From Sphingomonas sp. (GTDB lineage: Bacteria; Pseudomonadota; Alphaproteobacteria; Sphingomonadales; Sphingomonadaceae): a DNA stretch of 64,000 nucleotides. Where the stretch lies: NCBI GenBank assembly GCA_013001055.1, contig JABDNH010000016.1, positions 62,001-126,000 on the forward strand. Direction: 5' to 3'. Position numbers and translations under genes: made by a program. This document shows, piece after piece, positions 39,105-49,590 of the stretch. Positions within the stretch are counted from its first letter, which is position 1, and every line of letters begins with the position of its first letter. Below the pieces are notes generated by a model that did not search any database, had not been told where the DNA came from, and worked only from the letters and a program-made list of their open reading frames with translations.

Positions 39105-39206
39105 TTATGCCGTTCACATGGCGAGCCGTACGCCATCGCCAGATGCAGCCGCGCGGATGCCAGCAACGATTGCGGCAACTGTCCCGTTATTTGCAAAAAG
39201 CGCCGC

Positions 39207-39280
39207 TGGATGCCCCACGTGGATTCGAACCACGATTGACGGATTCAGAGTCCGTAGTCTTACCATTAGACGATGGGGCA
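39207..39280 (-). tRNA. tRNA-Gln (anticodon CTG)
   Basis: Minus-strand TGCCCCATCGTCTAATGGTAAGACTACGGACTCTGAATCCGTCAATCGTGGTTCGAATCCACGTGGGGCATCCA. Confidence 0.95.
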
Positions 39281-39445
39281 GCATCAGCGGATGCGAGGCG
39301 GGGCAATAGGAAGGCGCTGCGCCCGTGTCAACGCTTCCAAACCCACCCGCTTGTGCATTTTCCCAATTTTGCACTACATTGGGGGCAGGTCAGCCGTGGC
39401 CCATCACGATTTTTGCCTGCCACGGTGTAGAAGAAAGCAAGTGTA

Positions 39446-40495
39446 ATGGCGGATCAACCCGATCCCCGGCCTGCACCGCGACAAGGGCGTCGACGTAGGG
39501 CCACCAAGAATGCAGGCCCGCCTCGGTGGCGGCCCGAGCGCAGCTATGGCGCGCTCGACCTGGGCACCAATAATTGTCGCCTGTTGATCGCCCGTCCCGA
39601 GCAAGAAGGTTTCAAGGTCATCGATGCATTTTCGCGGATCGTCCGGCTGGGCGAGGGGTTGGCGAGCAGCGGGCGGCTGTCCGATGAAGCGATGGACCGC
39701 GCCGTGTCCGCGCTTGGCATCTGTGCGCAGAAATTGCGCCGCCGCAATGTCAGCATTGCCCGATCGGTCGCGACCGAGGCTTGCCGCCGCGCCGCCAATG
39801 GCCGCCAGTTCATCGATCGTGTCAGGCGCGAAACCGGCATCGTCCTGGACATCATCCCACCGAAGGAGGAAGCGCGGCTTGCGGTGCTCGGCTGTCACAA
39901 GCTGCTCGGCCCCGGCGATGGGCCCGCCGTCATCTTCGACATCGGCGGCGGCTCGACCGAGCTTGTGTTGGTCGAACCGGGCGATGACGAGCCCGCCATC
40001 CGGGCTTGGTGGTCGGCACCGTGGGGTGTCGTGTCGCTGACCGAAAGCGAGGGGCGCGAAGCGCTGGAAGGGGCCGATCGGGTCGAAGCCTATGCGCGCA
40101 TGCGCGATCGAGCGCGTGACGGCTTCTCGCGCTTTTCGGAATGGTTGCCCAAGGATCGCGACGATATCCGCCTGCTCGGCACCAGCGGTACGGTGACGAC
40201 GCTCGCGTCGGTCTACCTGCAGCTTCCGAGCTATGATCGCCGCGCTGTCGATGGCCTGCACGTGCCGACAGATTCGATGCGCGAGATCTCGACGCTCATC
40301 AGCGAACTTGATTTCAATGGCCGCTCGCAATTGCCGTGCATCGGCACCGAACGCGCCGACCTGGTGGTCGCCGGTTGCGCGATCCTCGAAGCGATCCTCG
40401 ACATCTGGCCGGCAAGCGAGCTTGGTATCGCCGATCGCGGCATCCGCGAGGGCATTTTGCGTAGCCTGATGGCGCGGGACGGATATTCGTTATGA
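39446..40495 (+). CDS. Ppx/GppA family phosphatase
   Basis: YGALDLGTNNCRLLIA, FDIGGGSTELVLVEP, GTSGTVTTLA. Confidence 0.93.
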   Translation: MADQPDPRPAPRQGRRRRATKNAGPPRWRPERSYGALDLGTNNCRLLIARPEQEGFKVIDAFSRIVRLGEGLASSGRLSDEAMDRAVSALGICAQKLRRRNVSIARSVATEACRRAANGRQFIDRVRRETGIVLDIIPPKEEARLAVLGCHKLLGPGDGPAVIFDIGGGSTELVLVEPGDDEPAIRAWWSAPWGVVSLTESEGREALEGADRVEAYARMRDRARDGFSRFSEWLPKDRDDIRLLGTSGTVTTLASVYLQLPSYDRRAVDGLHVPTDSMREISTLISELDFNGRSQLPCIGTERADLVVAGCAILEAILDIWPASELGIADRGIREGILRSLMARDGYSL

Positions 40496-41163
40496 GCAAG
40501 GGCAGGGGCCGCAGCGGCGGCAAGCAGCGGGTCAAGACCGCGCGGCGGCGCAGCGCCAGTTCGACCGCGTGGCTGCAGCGGCAATTGAACGATCCTTATG
40601 TGAAGAAGGCCAAGGCCGAAGGCTATCGCAGCCGCGCGGCGTACAAGCTGATCGAGCTCGACGAGCGATTCAAGCTGTTGAAAGGCGCCGAAGGCGTGGT
40701 CGATCTGGGCATTGCGCCGGGTGGCTGGGCACAGGTCGTGCGCCAGCGGATCCCAAAAGCGCGGGTCGCGGGCATCGACCTGCTTGAGACCGACCCGATC
40801 GAGGGCGTGGAGATCCTCCAGATGGATTTCATGGACGAGGATGCGCCTGATCGGCTCATGGAAGCATTGGGTGGGCCGGTCGATCTCGTGCTGAGCGACA
40901 TGGCGGCCAACACGGTCGGACATAAATCGACCGATCACCTGCGAACGATGGGACTGATCGAAGCGGGGCTGGAATTTGCTGTTGAAGTGCTGCGTCCGGG
41001 CGGCGCCTATGTTGCGAAGGTGCTCGCAGGCGGGGCGGACAATAATCTGATCGCCGAACTCAAACGCCATTTCAAGACGGTCAAGCATGCCAAGCCGCCC
41101 GCCAGCCGCAAGGGCTCGAGCGAATGGTATGTCGTTGCGCAGGGGTTCAAGGGCGGAGCCTAG
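40492..41163 (+). CDS. rlmE: 23S rRNA (uridine-2'-O)-methyltransferase RlmE/FtsJ
   Basis: YRSRAAYKLIELDERFKLLK, VVDLGIAPGGWAQVV, LVLSDMAANTVGHKSTDHLR. Confidence 0.95.
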   Translation: MSKGRGRSGGKQRVKTARRRSASSTAWLQRQLNDPYVKKAKAEGYRSRAAYKLIELDERFKLLKGAEGVVDLGIAPGGWAQVVRQRIPKARVAGIDLLETDPIEGVEILQMDFMDEDAPDRLMEALGGPVDLVLSDMAANTVGHKSTDHLRTMGLIEAGLEFAVEVLRPGGAYVAKVLAGGADNNLIAELKRHFKTVKHAKPPASRKGSSEWYVVAQGFKGGA

Positions 41164-41166
41164 CTC

Positions 41167-41868
41167 CTAGCCATTTCCCTTCAGCGCGGCATCGATTGCG
41201 CGCTTGTAACTGACATAACCCTCGGCCGCTGGGATCAAGCGGTCGCCAATCACGAACATTGGCGTCCCGGGCGGTCCGAACTGGTTGGCAAGGTCGAAAT
41301 TCTTCTGCAATTCGGCATCCCATTCGGGACTTTCGGGAATGCGCGGATCGAGGCCCAACTCCTCAAGCGTTTCGGCAATCGCCTGCTGCGTGAGCTGGTC
41401 ATAGCTATAAAGCTTGTCATGGAATTCCTTGAACTTGCCAGCGCGCGATGCCGCCATCGAGGCGCGCGCGGCAAGCACGCTAGTCTGCCCGAGCACGGGC
41501 AGTTCGCGATAGACCACACGAAGGTTGGGCATCTCATCGACCAGCCGGTCGATATCCGGCTTGGTCGTGCGGCAATAGCCGCAGGCATAGTCGAAAAATT
41601 CGACCATGATCACTTCAGGGTTTTCAGCGCCAACCCAACTATTCTCATAAGGCGTCTCGATCAGATCACGATTGGCCTCGATGGTAGGTGCGTGCTGACG
41701 TGTTTGCAGCGCATTGGACGCCTCGACCAGAATTTCGGGAGTTTCGATCAGCGCATCGCGCACGATACCTGGCGCTGCTGCTTGCAGCGCAAAATAGCCG
41801 CCGACCGCCGTCAGTACGGCACCGATAACGCCACCGGCTACGGCAGGCCCCCAAATCTTGTCGCTCAT
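41167..41868 (-). CDS. DsbA family thioredoxin-like protein
   Basis: VEFFDYACGYCRTTKPDIDRL (CGYC); GTPMFVIGDRLIPAAEGY. Confidence 0.9.
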   Translation of the reverse strand: MSDKIWGPAVAGGVIGAVLTAVGGYFALQAAAPGIVRDALIETPEILVEASNALQTRQHAPTIEANRDLIETPYENSWVGAENPEVIMVEFFDYACGYCRTTKPDIDRLVDEMPNLRVVYRELPVLGQTSVLAARASMAASRAGKFKEFHDKLYSYDQLTQQAIAETLEELGLDPRIPESPEWDAELQKNFDLANQFGPPGTPMFVIGDRLIPAAEGYVSYKRAIDAALKGNG

Positions 41869-43265
41869 CGCCGCAGCTCCGGTACCTTTTCTTTCTCTTC
41901 CTCCAGCGCATGGCGGCTGGTGAGCGCAATATCCTGCGCACGGATCCAATCGGCATCGCGCGTTTCGATGCCGACCATCGCACGCGTCGCGTTGACATAG
42001 GCGGCGCGGTGCTGGCCGAGCATCTGCATGCGTTCCGCACTGGCGAGCGCGGCGCGGGCTTCATCGCCCTCGGCTTCGTAGATAACGCCAAGCTGATACC
42101 ATGCGAACGGGTTGCGCCGATCAAGCTGGACGGCGGCTTTGAGCAGCGGCTTGGCTTCGGCGTAGCGGCTCGTGTCCTCGGTCGCGATAAGCGCGTGGCC
42201 AAACGTCGTGGCGATGAGCGGTTCCTGTGGGGCGAGGTCGACGGCGCGACGCAGTACCGGCAGCGCTTCTTCGGGTCGACCATTCTCCAGCAGTATCTGG
42301 CCCCAAAGCTCGAGCGCGAAGGGGTCATCGGGCAGCAACGTCGCCAGCTTTTCCGCCTCGGCAATGGCCTGGTCGGGATAGACGCCCTGGTGATAGGCAT
42401 AAGCGCGGGCAAACAGCGCGGGGATGGTTTCGGTCCCGCGCGGATATTCGCGAAGCGCTCGCTGCGGGTTCACATAGCCGATCAGCTTGGCCTTGACGCG
42501 CTGGAAGCGCGCTTCGAGCTCGGGATCGTTGGGCACCTGCCATGCCGGATCGGGCAGGTAGACACCTTCAAGCGCGGCGATACGCTCGCGCGAGAGCGGG
42601 TGGGTACGATCGTAGCTGTTGTCCTGGCTGATATTCAGCCGATATTCCTGGTTCTGCAGCTTGCTGAAGAATTCAAGGCTGCCGCGGCCCGAAATGCCGG
42701 CCTCCGACAAATATTTCGCACCGGCCTGGTCAGCCGAGCTTTCCTGCGCGCGGTTGAACGCCAGGAAGGTGCCGAGCGCAGCGCGCTGGCCGGCCTGCAT
42801 TATGCCGATGCCGGCTTCGCCGGACCCTGCGGCGATGGCAGCAGCACCCAGCAGCAGCGAAATGATCTGGATGCTCGTGGCCTGCTTTGCCCCGTCAGAA
42901 AAGCGGATGACGTGCCCGCCGGCGACATGGCCCAGTTCGTGCGCGACCACGCCCTGGACCTGGCCGACATGGTCGGCCTCCATGATCAAACCCGAATGGA
43001 TATAGACGCGCTGTCCGCCCGCCACGAAAGCGTTGATCGAACTATCGTTGATCAGCACGAATTCGACATCTTCGGGCCGCATGCCCGCCGCTTCGACTAG
43101 CGGAGCGCTGATATCGCGGAACAGGGCATCGGTCTCGGCATCGCGCAAAATCTGTTGCGCCATGGCGGGACGCGCCACGAACGCGCTCAAGACGAGCGCG
43201 AGAAGGGCGAAAAGGCGCACAACGGATTGCGCGCTGGGGCGAGGGGTGACCAGCATAGTCGCCAT
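41865..43265 (-). CDS. M48 family metalloprotease with TPR repeats (BepA-like)
   Basis: VVAHELGHVAGGHVIR (HExxH); SSADQAGAKYLSEAG; TPR-like C-terminus; ATGA overlap with next gene. Confidence 0.9.
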   Translation of the reverse strand: MATMLVTPRPSAQSVVRLFALLALVLSAFVARPAMAQQILRDAETDALFRDISAPLVEAAGMRPEDVEFVLINDSSINAFVAGGQRVYIHSGLIMEADHVGQVQGVVAHELGHVAGGHVIRFSDGAKQATSIQIISLLLGAAAIAAGSGEAGIGIMQAGQRAALGTFLAFNRAQESSADQAGAKYLSEAGISGRGSLEFFSKLQNQEYRLNISQDNSYDRTHPLSRERIAALEGVYLPDPAWQVPNDPELEARFQRVKAKLIGYVNPQRALREYPRGTETIPALFARAYAYHQGVYPDQAIAEAEKLATLLPDDPFALELWGQILLENGRPEEALPVLRRAVDLAPQEPLIATTFGHALIATEDTSRYAEAKPLLKAAVQLDRRNPFAWYQLGVIYEAEGDEARAALASAERMQMLGQHRAAYVNATRAMVGIETRDADWIRAQDIALTSRHALEEEKEKVPELRR

Positions 43266-43315
43266 CCTTCCCCTCGCCGCCTTAACGAGCGGTGAAGCCC
43301 CGAGGGGCGCGCCGT

Positions 43316-45733
43316 CTAGCCGAATGTGCGCTGCCACCAACCGGTACGGCGCGGACCATCGCCCTCGGCGCTCTCTTTGGTATCGTTCGAATTGGCGCTT
43401 TCTTCCGGCTTTTCAGCCTTTGCCGGCGCTGAAGCGGCCTTCTTGGATGCCGGTTTCTTGGCCGGTGCCTTTTTCTTGGCGGCTGGCTTCTTGGCCGGCT
43501 TTTCTTCGACCTCTTCGGGCTTGGCCGTGTCGGTCTTGCTGTCTTTCGCTTGAGGCTTTTTGCGCGGGCTCTTGGCAGGCTTTTTCTCGGATTCTTCGCC
43601 GGCAGGCGCCTCTTCGGCCTTCTTTCGCGTAGTGCGCTGCTTCTTGGGCGCTTTTGCCTCCTCGGGGGTGTCGTCCTTGGACTTTGCGTCGGCGGCCTTT
43701 TTGCGCGCGGCTGGACGGCGCCGGGTCTTGGGCTTCTCTTCACCCTCGTCCCTCTTGGCGTCGCCATCATCCGACTTCGCCTCGCGCGCATCATCTTCCG
43801 CCTTCTTGCGGCGCGGTTTGCGCCTGGGCTTCTTGTCTTCGCCGGGCTCTTCTTCAGCTTGTTCGGCGGAGTCCTCGCCGTTGTCCTGCGGTTGGTCGCC
43901 GCCATTACGGCGCCGTCCACGACCGCCACGGCGACGGCGCTTGCGCTTCTTGGGCTGTTCGTCTTCCGACGTTTCGTCCTCCGCCTCTTCGTCCTCGTCA
44001 TCGGATTCGATGTCGGCCGTGAGGTCCTCGATCTTCAGTTTGGGCGGCAAGCTGCCCTTGGGCGGGCGCGGGCCCTTGCTCTCGACGCTCATCTTGGCGC
44101 CCTCGAAGCTGTCATCGATCATAACCTCGACCTGGACGCCGTAACGTTCCTCGACCTCGGCCAATTCGGCGCGCTTTTTGTTCAGGAGGAAGATCGCGGC
44201 TTCGTTGCCGGCCTTCAGAAGGATGACCGTGCCCTTGCCGCGTGCCGCTTCATCTTCGATCATGCGCAATGCACTGAGGCCCGACGATGATGCCGTACGC
44301 ATCAAGCCGGTCCCGTCGCAATGTTGGCAGGCAGTCGTTGAGGCTTCAAGCACCCCGGTACGCAGGCGTTGACGGCTCATTTCCATAAGGCCGAAGCTGG
44401 AAATGCGGCCAACCTGGATGCGGGCGCGATCCGACTTGAGCGCTTCCTTCATGGCCTTTTCGACTTTGCGCCCATGGGCGTTCTTTTCCATGTCGATGAA
44501 GTCGATTACGACGAGCCCTGCCATGTCGCGAAGGCGCAGCTGGCGGGCGATTTCGGCGGCAGCTTCCAAGTTGGTCTGGAAGGCGGTCTGCTCGATATTA
44601 TGCTCGCGCGTCGAACGTCCCGAGTTGATGTCGATCGACACCAGCGCTTCGGTCGGGTTGATGACGAGATAACCGCCCGACTTGAGCTGCACGGTCGGGT
44701 TGTACATCCCGGCAAGCTGGTCCTCGATCCCGTAGGACTGGAAGATCGGGGTAGGGTGCTCGTACTGTTTAACGCGTTTGACGTGGCTCGGCATGAGCAA
44801 TTTCATGAAGCGGCGGGCGGCCTTGTAGCCGTCTTCGCCTTCAACAATGACTTCCTGGATTTCACGCGAATACAGATCGCGAATGGCCCGTTTGACGAGA
44901 TCGCTATCGCGGTAAACGAGACTTGGAGCCGCACTTTTCAGCGTCTTTTCGCGGATTTCGTCCCACAGACGGGCGAGGTAATCGAAGTCCCGCTTGATTT
45001 CGGTTTTATTGCGCGAAAGGCCCGCAGTGCGCACGATCAGCCCCATGCTCTTGGGGAGCTTGAGGTCGGCCATAATCTGTTTGAGGCGCTTGCGATCCGA
45101 CCCATTGGAAATCTTGCGCGAAATGCCCCCACCATGGCTGGTGTTGGGCATGAGCACGCAATAGCGACCTGCTAGGCTCAAATAGGTGGTAAGCGCCGCG
45201 CCCTTGTTCCCGCGCTCTTCCTTGACGACCTGGACGAGCAATACCTGCCGACGCTGGATGACATCCTGGATCTTGTAGCGGCGGCGCAGGTTCTGGCGCT
45301 TCTTGCGCACCTCGTAAACGGCGCTTTCGTCGACGGGCGAGGCATCGCTGCCGGTGCCGGCTTCGTCGGGTGTTTCGCCATTGTCTTCGCCGTCGGAATC
45401 TTCCTCGGCCTCTTCGGCTTCGCGCAAGCGCTGTTCTTCTTCAGCATGCTCTGCCTCTTCGGCGAGCAAGGCTTCACGATCGGCCGAGGGAATTTGGTAA
45501 TAGTCGGGATGGATTTCGCTGAATGCGAGGAAACCGTGGCGATTGCCGCCATAGTCGACAAAGGCGGCCTGCAGCGAGGGTTCGACCCGCGTGACTTTGG
45601 CTAGATAGATGTTTCCCTTGAGCTGTTTGTGCTCCGAGGACTCGAAATCAAACTCCTCGATCCGGTTCCCGTTCATGACCGCGACCCGAGTTTCCTCCGG
45701 GTGGCGCGCGTCGATTAGCATGCGCGTTGACAT
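43316..45733 (-). CDS. rne: Ribonuclease E/G family
   Basis: MSTRMLIDARHPEETRVAVMNGNRIEEFDFES; S1 domain; DFIDME, TTACQHCDGTG zinc link; long K/E/A-rich C-terminal domain. Confidence 0.95.
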   Translation of the reverse strand: MSTRMLIDARHPEETRVAVMNGNRIEEFDFESSEHKQLKGNIYLAKVTRVEPSLQAAFVDYGGNRHGFLAFSEIHPDYYQIPSADREALLAEEAEHAEEEQRLREAEEAEEDSDGEDNGETPDEAGTGSDASPVDESAVYEVRKKRQNLRRRYKIQDVIQRRQVLLVQVVKEERGNKGAALTTYLSLAGRYCVLMPNTSHGGGISRKISNGSDRKRLKQIMADLKLPKSMGLIVRTAGLSRNKTEIKRDFDYLARLWDEIREKTLKSAAPSLVYRDSDLVKRAIRDLYSREIQEVIVEGEDGYKAARRFMKLLMPSHVKRVKQYEHPTPIFQSYGIEDQLAGMYNPTVQLKSGGYLVINPTEALVSIDINSGRSTREHNIEQTAFQTNLEAAAEIARQLRLRDMAGLVVIDFIDMEKNAHGRKVEKAMKEALKSDRARIQVGRISSFGLMEMSRQRLRTGVLEASTTACQHCDGTGLMRTASSSGLSALRMIEDEAARGKGTVILLKAGNEAAIFLLNKKRAELAEVEERYGVQVEVMIDDSFEGAKMSVESKGPRPPKGSLPPKLKIEDLTADIESDDEDEEAEDETSEDEQPKKRKRRRRGGRGRRRNGGDQPQDNGEDSAEQAEEEPGEDKKPRRKPRRKKAEDDAREAKSDDGDAKRDEGEEKPKTRRRPAARKKAADAKSKDDTPEEAKAPKKQRTTRKKAEEAPAGEESEKKPAKSPRKKPQAKDSKTDTAKPEEVEEKPAKKPAAKKKAPAKKPASKKAASAPAKAEKPEESANSNDTKESAEGDGPRRTGWWQRTFG

Positions 45734-46089
45734 CAAATTTTCTCCGAATGCGTCCGTCCTTTCCAGGATCGAAACGCAACTGTTCAGGGCCCCAGTCGTC
45801 CGCAGTGGGTTGGGACAGGGGCGATAAATTGAATTTTTCTGCTGCTGCCGAAGAAGCCAACGCCGCATTGTCGGCGAGGGACGGGCGGGTGCGCGCTACC
45901 GCGAACCGGGCCTTTGCGTCCTGTGACTTCATCTGCTTCAACCTCTTAGGCTTGAACGCATCGCGTAGAAGCGTTCAGAAAACCGGGAAATCCCAGTTCA
46001 ACGAGGGCCTAGCACCGCTGTGTCAGCCCCGCAACTAAATCGACACAATAGTGTTGCGCGGCGGCCCGTATGTGCCTCAAACACGGGGC

Positions 46090-46953
46090 ATGATCCGATG
46101 GTTCCTTCTGGGCGGTTTCGCCGTGCTGGCGGCATGCGGCGATTCGCGGGAAACGACCCAACCCGACAGGAAGCCGGGGGATCTCGCCGTGATTGGCGAG
46201 GGTCGCCGCGGCGAATTGTCGGTCGCAATGCCCAAACCCCTGACCGACATCGCGATCACCGAGGCGAGCCAGCCGGGCCAGCCGCTGGTTTTGATCGATC
46301 CGGGTCATGGCGGACGCGATGGCGGTGCGACGGGCGTAGACGGGACCCCTGAAAAGCGGCTGACACTTGCCATGGCAAAGGAACTACACGATGCACTGGC
46401 CGAGCGAGCGCGGGTGCGCATCGCGCTGACCCGCGACGATGACTCCACATTATCGCTTGAACAGCGCGCGGAAATCGCGCGCGGCCTGTCGACCGACCTC
46501 TTTCTTTCGATCCACATGGACGCAGCGCCCAATCCCGATGCGACGGGCGTAACGCTTTATTCCCTGTCCGACATCGCTTCGTCGACCGAAGCCGCGGCCC
46601 GTGCGGGCGCGGAGCGTGAGCGGGTCGGCACCGTCGTCAGCGATGCCGATGACATGACGACCAGGTTGCTGACCGACTTGGCGCTGCGCGAGCAGATGAA
46701 GGCATCGGCCGACCTTGCCCGCAGGGTATTGCGCCGCGCCGAGGGCGGCGTGCCCTTGCGGCCAACCCCGCATCAATCCGCCGACTTCGTCGTTCTGCGC
46801 TTGGCGCAAGCACCAGGCCTGCTGGTTGAGGCGGGCTACATTACCAACCCAATCGACGCCGAACGGCTCACCACGAGAGAGGGGCGCGCACCTTTGGTCG
46901 AGGCGCTGGCGCGCGCGATCGAAGCCGACCTTGCGACGCGGACCGCAAACTGA
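46090..46953 (+). CDS. N-acetylmuramoyl-L-alanine amidase (Amidase_3), probable lipoprotein
   Basis: MIRWFLLGGFAVLAACGD; LIDPGHGGRDGGATG; LSIHMDAAPN; LLVEAGYITNP. Confidence 0.9.
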   Translation: MIRWFLLGGFAVLAACGDSRETTQPDRKPGDLAVIGEGRRGELSVAMPKPLTDIAITEASQPGQPLVLIDPGHGGRDGGATGVDGTPEKRLTLAMAKELHDALAERARVRIALTRDDDSTLSLEQRAEIARGLSTDLFLSIHMDAAPNPDATGVTLYSLSDIASSTEAAARAGAERERVGTVVSDADDMTTRLLTDLALREQMKASADLARRVLRRAEGGVPLRPTPHQSADFVVLRLAQAPGLLVEAGYITNPIDAERLTTREGRAPLVEALARAIEADLATRTAN

Positions 46954-47001
46954 CGCTTTATTGCCGTTCATCGGCCCGCTAATGAGATTTGCGTAAGAGA
47001 C

Positions 47002-49554
47002 ATGAACATGCCCAGCATTCCCATGCCCGACCTGGTGGCTTTCAACAATCGCGTGCACGCGCGCCTCGATCCGTGGCGCGAGAAAAAGTGGGTGCGCGTC
47101 CTTTTCTGGATGGCGCTGGCGGGACTGGCAATTCTATCCCTGAGTTGGGCCTATCTGTCGAAAGACTTGCTCACCGAGGACGAAATTCTCAATTATCGTC
47201 CGGCGCTTCCCACCAATGTGCGTGGTGACGACGGTGAGCCCATCGGTGTCTATGCGCGCGAGCGCCGCGTCGAGCTCTCCTATGACGATTACCCGCCAAT
47301 GGTGGTGCAGGCCTTCATTTCGGCAGAAGACGCGGCTTTCTTCTCGCATGGCGGTTTGGATTATCCGGGCCTGGCCGCCGCCGTGGCTGATTTTCTCGCT
47401 ACCGAAGCAACGGGCGGGGGGCGCGCCCGCGGGTCGTCTACGATTACCCAGCAGGTCGCCAAGAACCTGACCGGCGACGATGATTACTCGATCCTGCGGA
47501 AGGGGCGTGAAGCGCTGCTGGCCTTTCGTATTGAGGACACGCTTTCCAAGCAGGAAATTCTTGCACTCTACCTCAACGAGATTTTCCTCGGCCGCAACGC
47601 CTACGGGGTGCAGGCGGCGGCGCGCGCCTATTTTGACAAGGACGTGGCGGACCTCGATCTGCACGAAGTGGCGTATCTTGCGGCAATCCCCAAGGGACCG
47701 GCCAACTATCATCCCGTGCGCCACAAGGAGCGCGCGACCCAGCGGCGCAACTATGTGCTGCGCGAGATGGCCAAGAATGGCTATATCGACGAAGCGACCC
47801 GTGCGCGCACGGCTTCGATGGAACTGACCGCTATTCCGACGGGCAGCGCCCAGCCTTTCGTGGAGCGCGGCGGTTACTTCATGGAAGAGGTGCGCCGCCG
47901 CCTGCTGGCGCGCTTCGGCGAGGGGGCCGAGGATGGCGAAAACAGCGTTTATGCGGGCGGGCTTTGGGTGCGCACGTCGATGAACGTCGAGATGCAGGAT
48001 GCGGCTGCTGTTGCCATGCGCGAACAGTTGGCCCGGTTCGACGGACCGCGCGGCTGGCGCGATCTGGGACTGACGGTCGACATGAGCCAGGATTGGGAAA
48101 GCCAGCTGCGCATCGCGCGGGTAGGCACCGGCTTTTCCGACTGGAAGAAAGCGGTCGTGCTGTCGGTCGACGGCAATGTCGCGACCATCGGCTTCGTCGG
48201 CGGGCAGACCGCCCGGTTACCGCGAAGCAGCGCGAACATGCCGGTTCGAGGCGCGAGTGGTACCGCGTTCTCCCGCTTCAAACCGGGCATGATCATCGTC
48301 GTTCGCGATGAGGGGGACGGCCGCTATGCGCTGCGTTCGATTCCGCTCGTATCGGGCGGTTTCGTTGCGCAGGAAGCGAGAACCGGCCGCGTCATGGCGA
48401 TGCAAGGCGGGTTCGACGTGCGCGGCTCAAGCTTCAACCGCGCGGTGCAGGCCAGGCGTCAGCCGGGTTCGGCGTTCAAGCCGATCGTCTACCTGACGGC
48501 GCTGGAAAACGGTTTTACACCGGCCACGCTCATTCCCGACCAGCCCTTCTGCGTCTGGCAGGGTGCTTCGCTGGGCGACAAATGTTTTCGTAACTTCGAT
48601 GGCCGCTATTCGGGTAACAAGACGCTGCGTTGGGGCGTCGAACAGTCGCGCAATCTGATGACGGTGCGCGCCGCCAGCCAGGCGGGCATGGACAAGGTCG
48701 TCGCCAATGCCGCTTCACTTGGGCTGGGGGACCATCCGCAGTTCCTTTCGACAGCGCTTGGTGCGGGCGATGTTACGGTGCTTGACCTGACCAATGCCTA
48801 TTCGATCCTCGCCAATAATGGCCGTTCGGTGGAGCCCTCGCTGATCGACTATGTGCAGGATCGGTCGGGCAAGGTGATCTACCGGTCGGATAATCGCTGC
48901 GCCGCGATGGAACGCTGCAATATGGCCACCTATGATGGCGAACCGATGCCGCGCCCGCCGCAACGTGGCCGCCAGGTCGTCGATGCGCAGGCTGCCTACC
49001 AGATGGTGCACATTCTCGAAGGCGTGGTCGAACGCGGCACCGCGGCGCGTCTTGCCGCGCTCGATCGCCCGCTATTCGGCAAGACGGGCACGACTACCGG
49101 GCCCACCAATGTGTGGTTTGTCGGCGGTACGCCCGAGATCGTGACCGGCACCTATATCGGCTATGACGACAACCGGTCGATGGGCGGATACGCGCAAGGC
49201 GGCAGCACCGCTGCCCCGGTATTCCAGATGTTTGCCGAAGCAGCCCTGAAGGATGCCCCCAAAACACCCTTTGTGGCGCCCGAGGGCATTCGCATGGTCC
49301 GCATCGATCGCGTGACCGGAGATCGCGTTTTTGGCGTGTTCCCGACGACGGTGGAGCGCACGTCTTCGGTGATATGGGAAGCGTTCAAGCCGGAAACCGA
49401 GCCGCGCCGCACTTTCCGCCGCGACGAGGAGGAAGAGGAAGAAGAAACGCCTACGCTCGCACCGGTCCGACAGGCCGTTGTCCGACCGCAGCAGACTGCG
49501 CCCGAAGAACCCGACGAAGCGGAATTCTTGCAAAGGCAAGGCGGGATTTACTAG
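47002..49554 (+). CDS. mrcA: Penicillin-binding protein 1A
   Basis: 850 aa; transglycosylase EDAAFFSHGGLDYPG, GSSTITQQVAKNL; transpeptidase RRQPGSAFKPIVYLTAL, GKTGTT. Confidence 0.95.
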   Translation: MNMPSIPMPDLVAFNNRVHARLDPWREKKWVRVLFWMALAGLAILSLSWAYLSKDLLTEDEILNYRPALPTNVRGDDGEPIGVYARERRVELSYDDYPPMVVQAFISAEDAAFFSHGGLDYPGLAAAVADFLATEATGGGRARGSSTITQQVAKNLTGDDDYSILRKGREALLAFRIEDTLSKQEILALYLNEIFLGRNAYGVQAAARAYFDKDVADLDLHEVAYLAAIPKGPANYHPVRHKERATQRRNYVLREMAKNGYIDEATRARTASMELTAIPTGSAQPFVERGGYFMEEVRRRLLARFGEGAEDGENSVYAGGLWVRTSMNVEMQDAAAVAMREQLARFDGPRGWRDLGLTVDMSQDWESQLRIARVGTGFSDWKKAVVLSVDGNVATIGFVGGQTARLPRSSANMPVRGASGTAFSRFKPGMIIVVRDEGDGRYALRSIPLVSGGFVAQEARTGRVMAMQGGFDVRGSSFNRAVQARRQPGSAFKPIVYLTALENGFTPATLIPDQPFCVWQGASLGDKCFRNFDGRYSGNKTLRWGVEQSRNLMTVRAASQAGMDKVVANAASLGLGDHPQFLSTALGAGDVTVLDLTNAYSILANNGRSVEPSLIDYVQDRSGKVIYRSDNRCAAMERCNMATYDGEPMPRPPQRGRQVVDAQAAYQMVHILEGVVERGTAARLAALDRPLFGKTGTTTGPTNVWFVGGTPEIVTGTYIGYDDNRSMGGYAQGGSTAAPVFQMFAEAALKDAPKTPFVAPEGIRMVRIDRVTGDRVFGVFPTTVERTSSVIWEAFKPETEPRRTFRRDEEEEEEETPTLAPVRQAVVRPQQTAPEEPDEAEFLQRQGGIY

Positions 49555-49590
49555 GGGCGGTGTAACCAGCCTTTTCGAAAGTCCATTATC

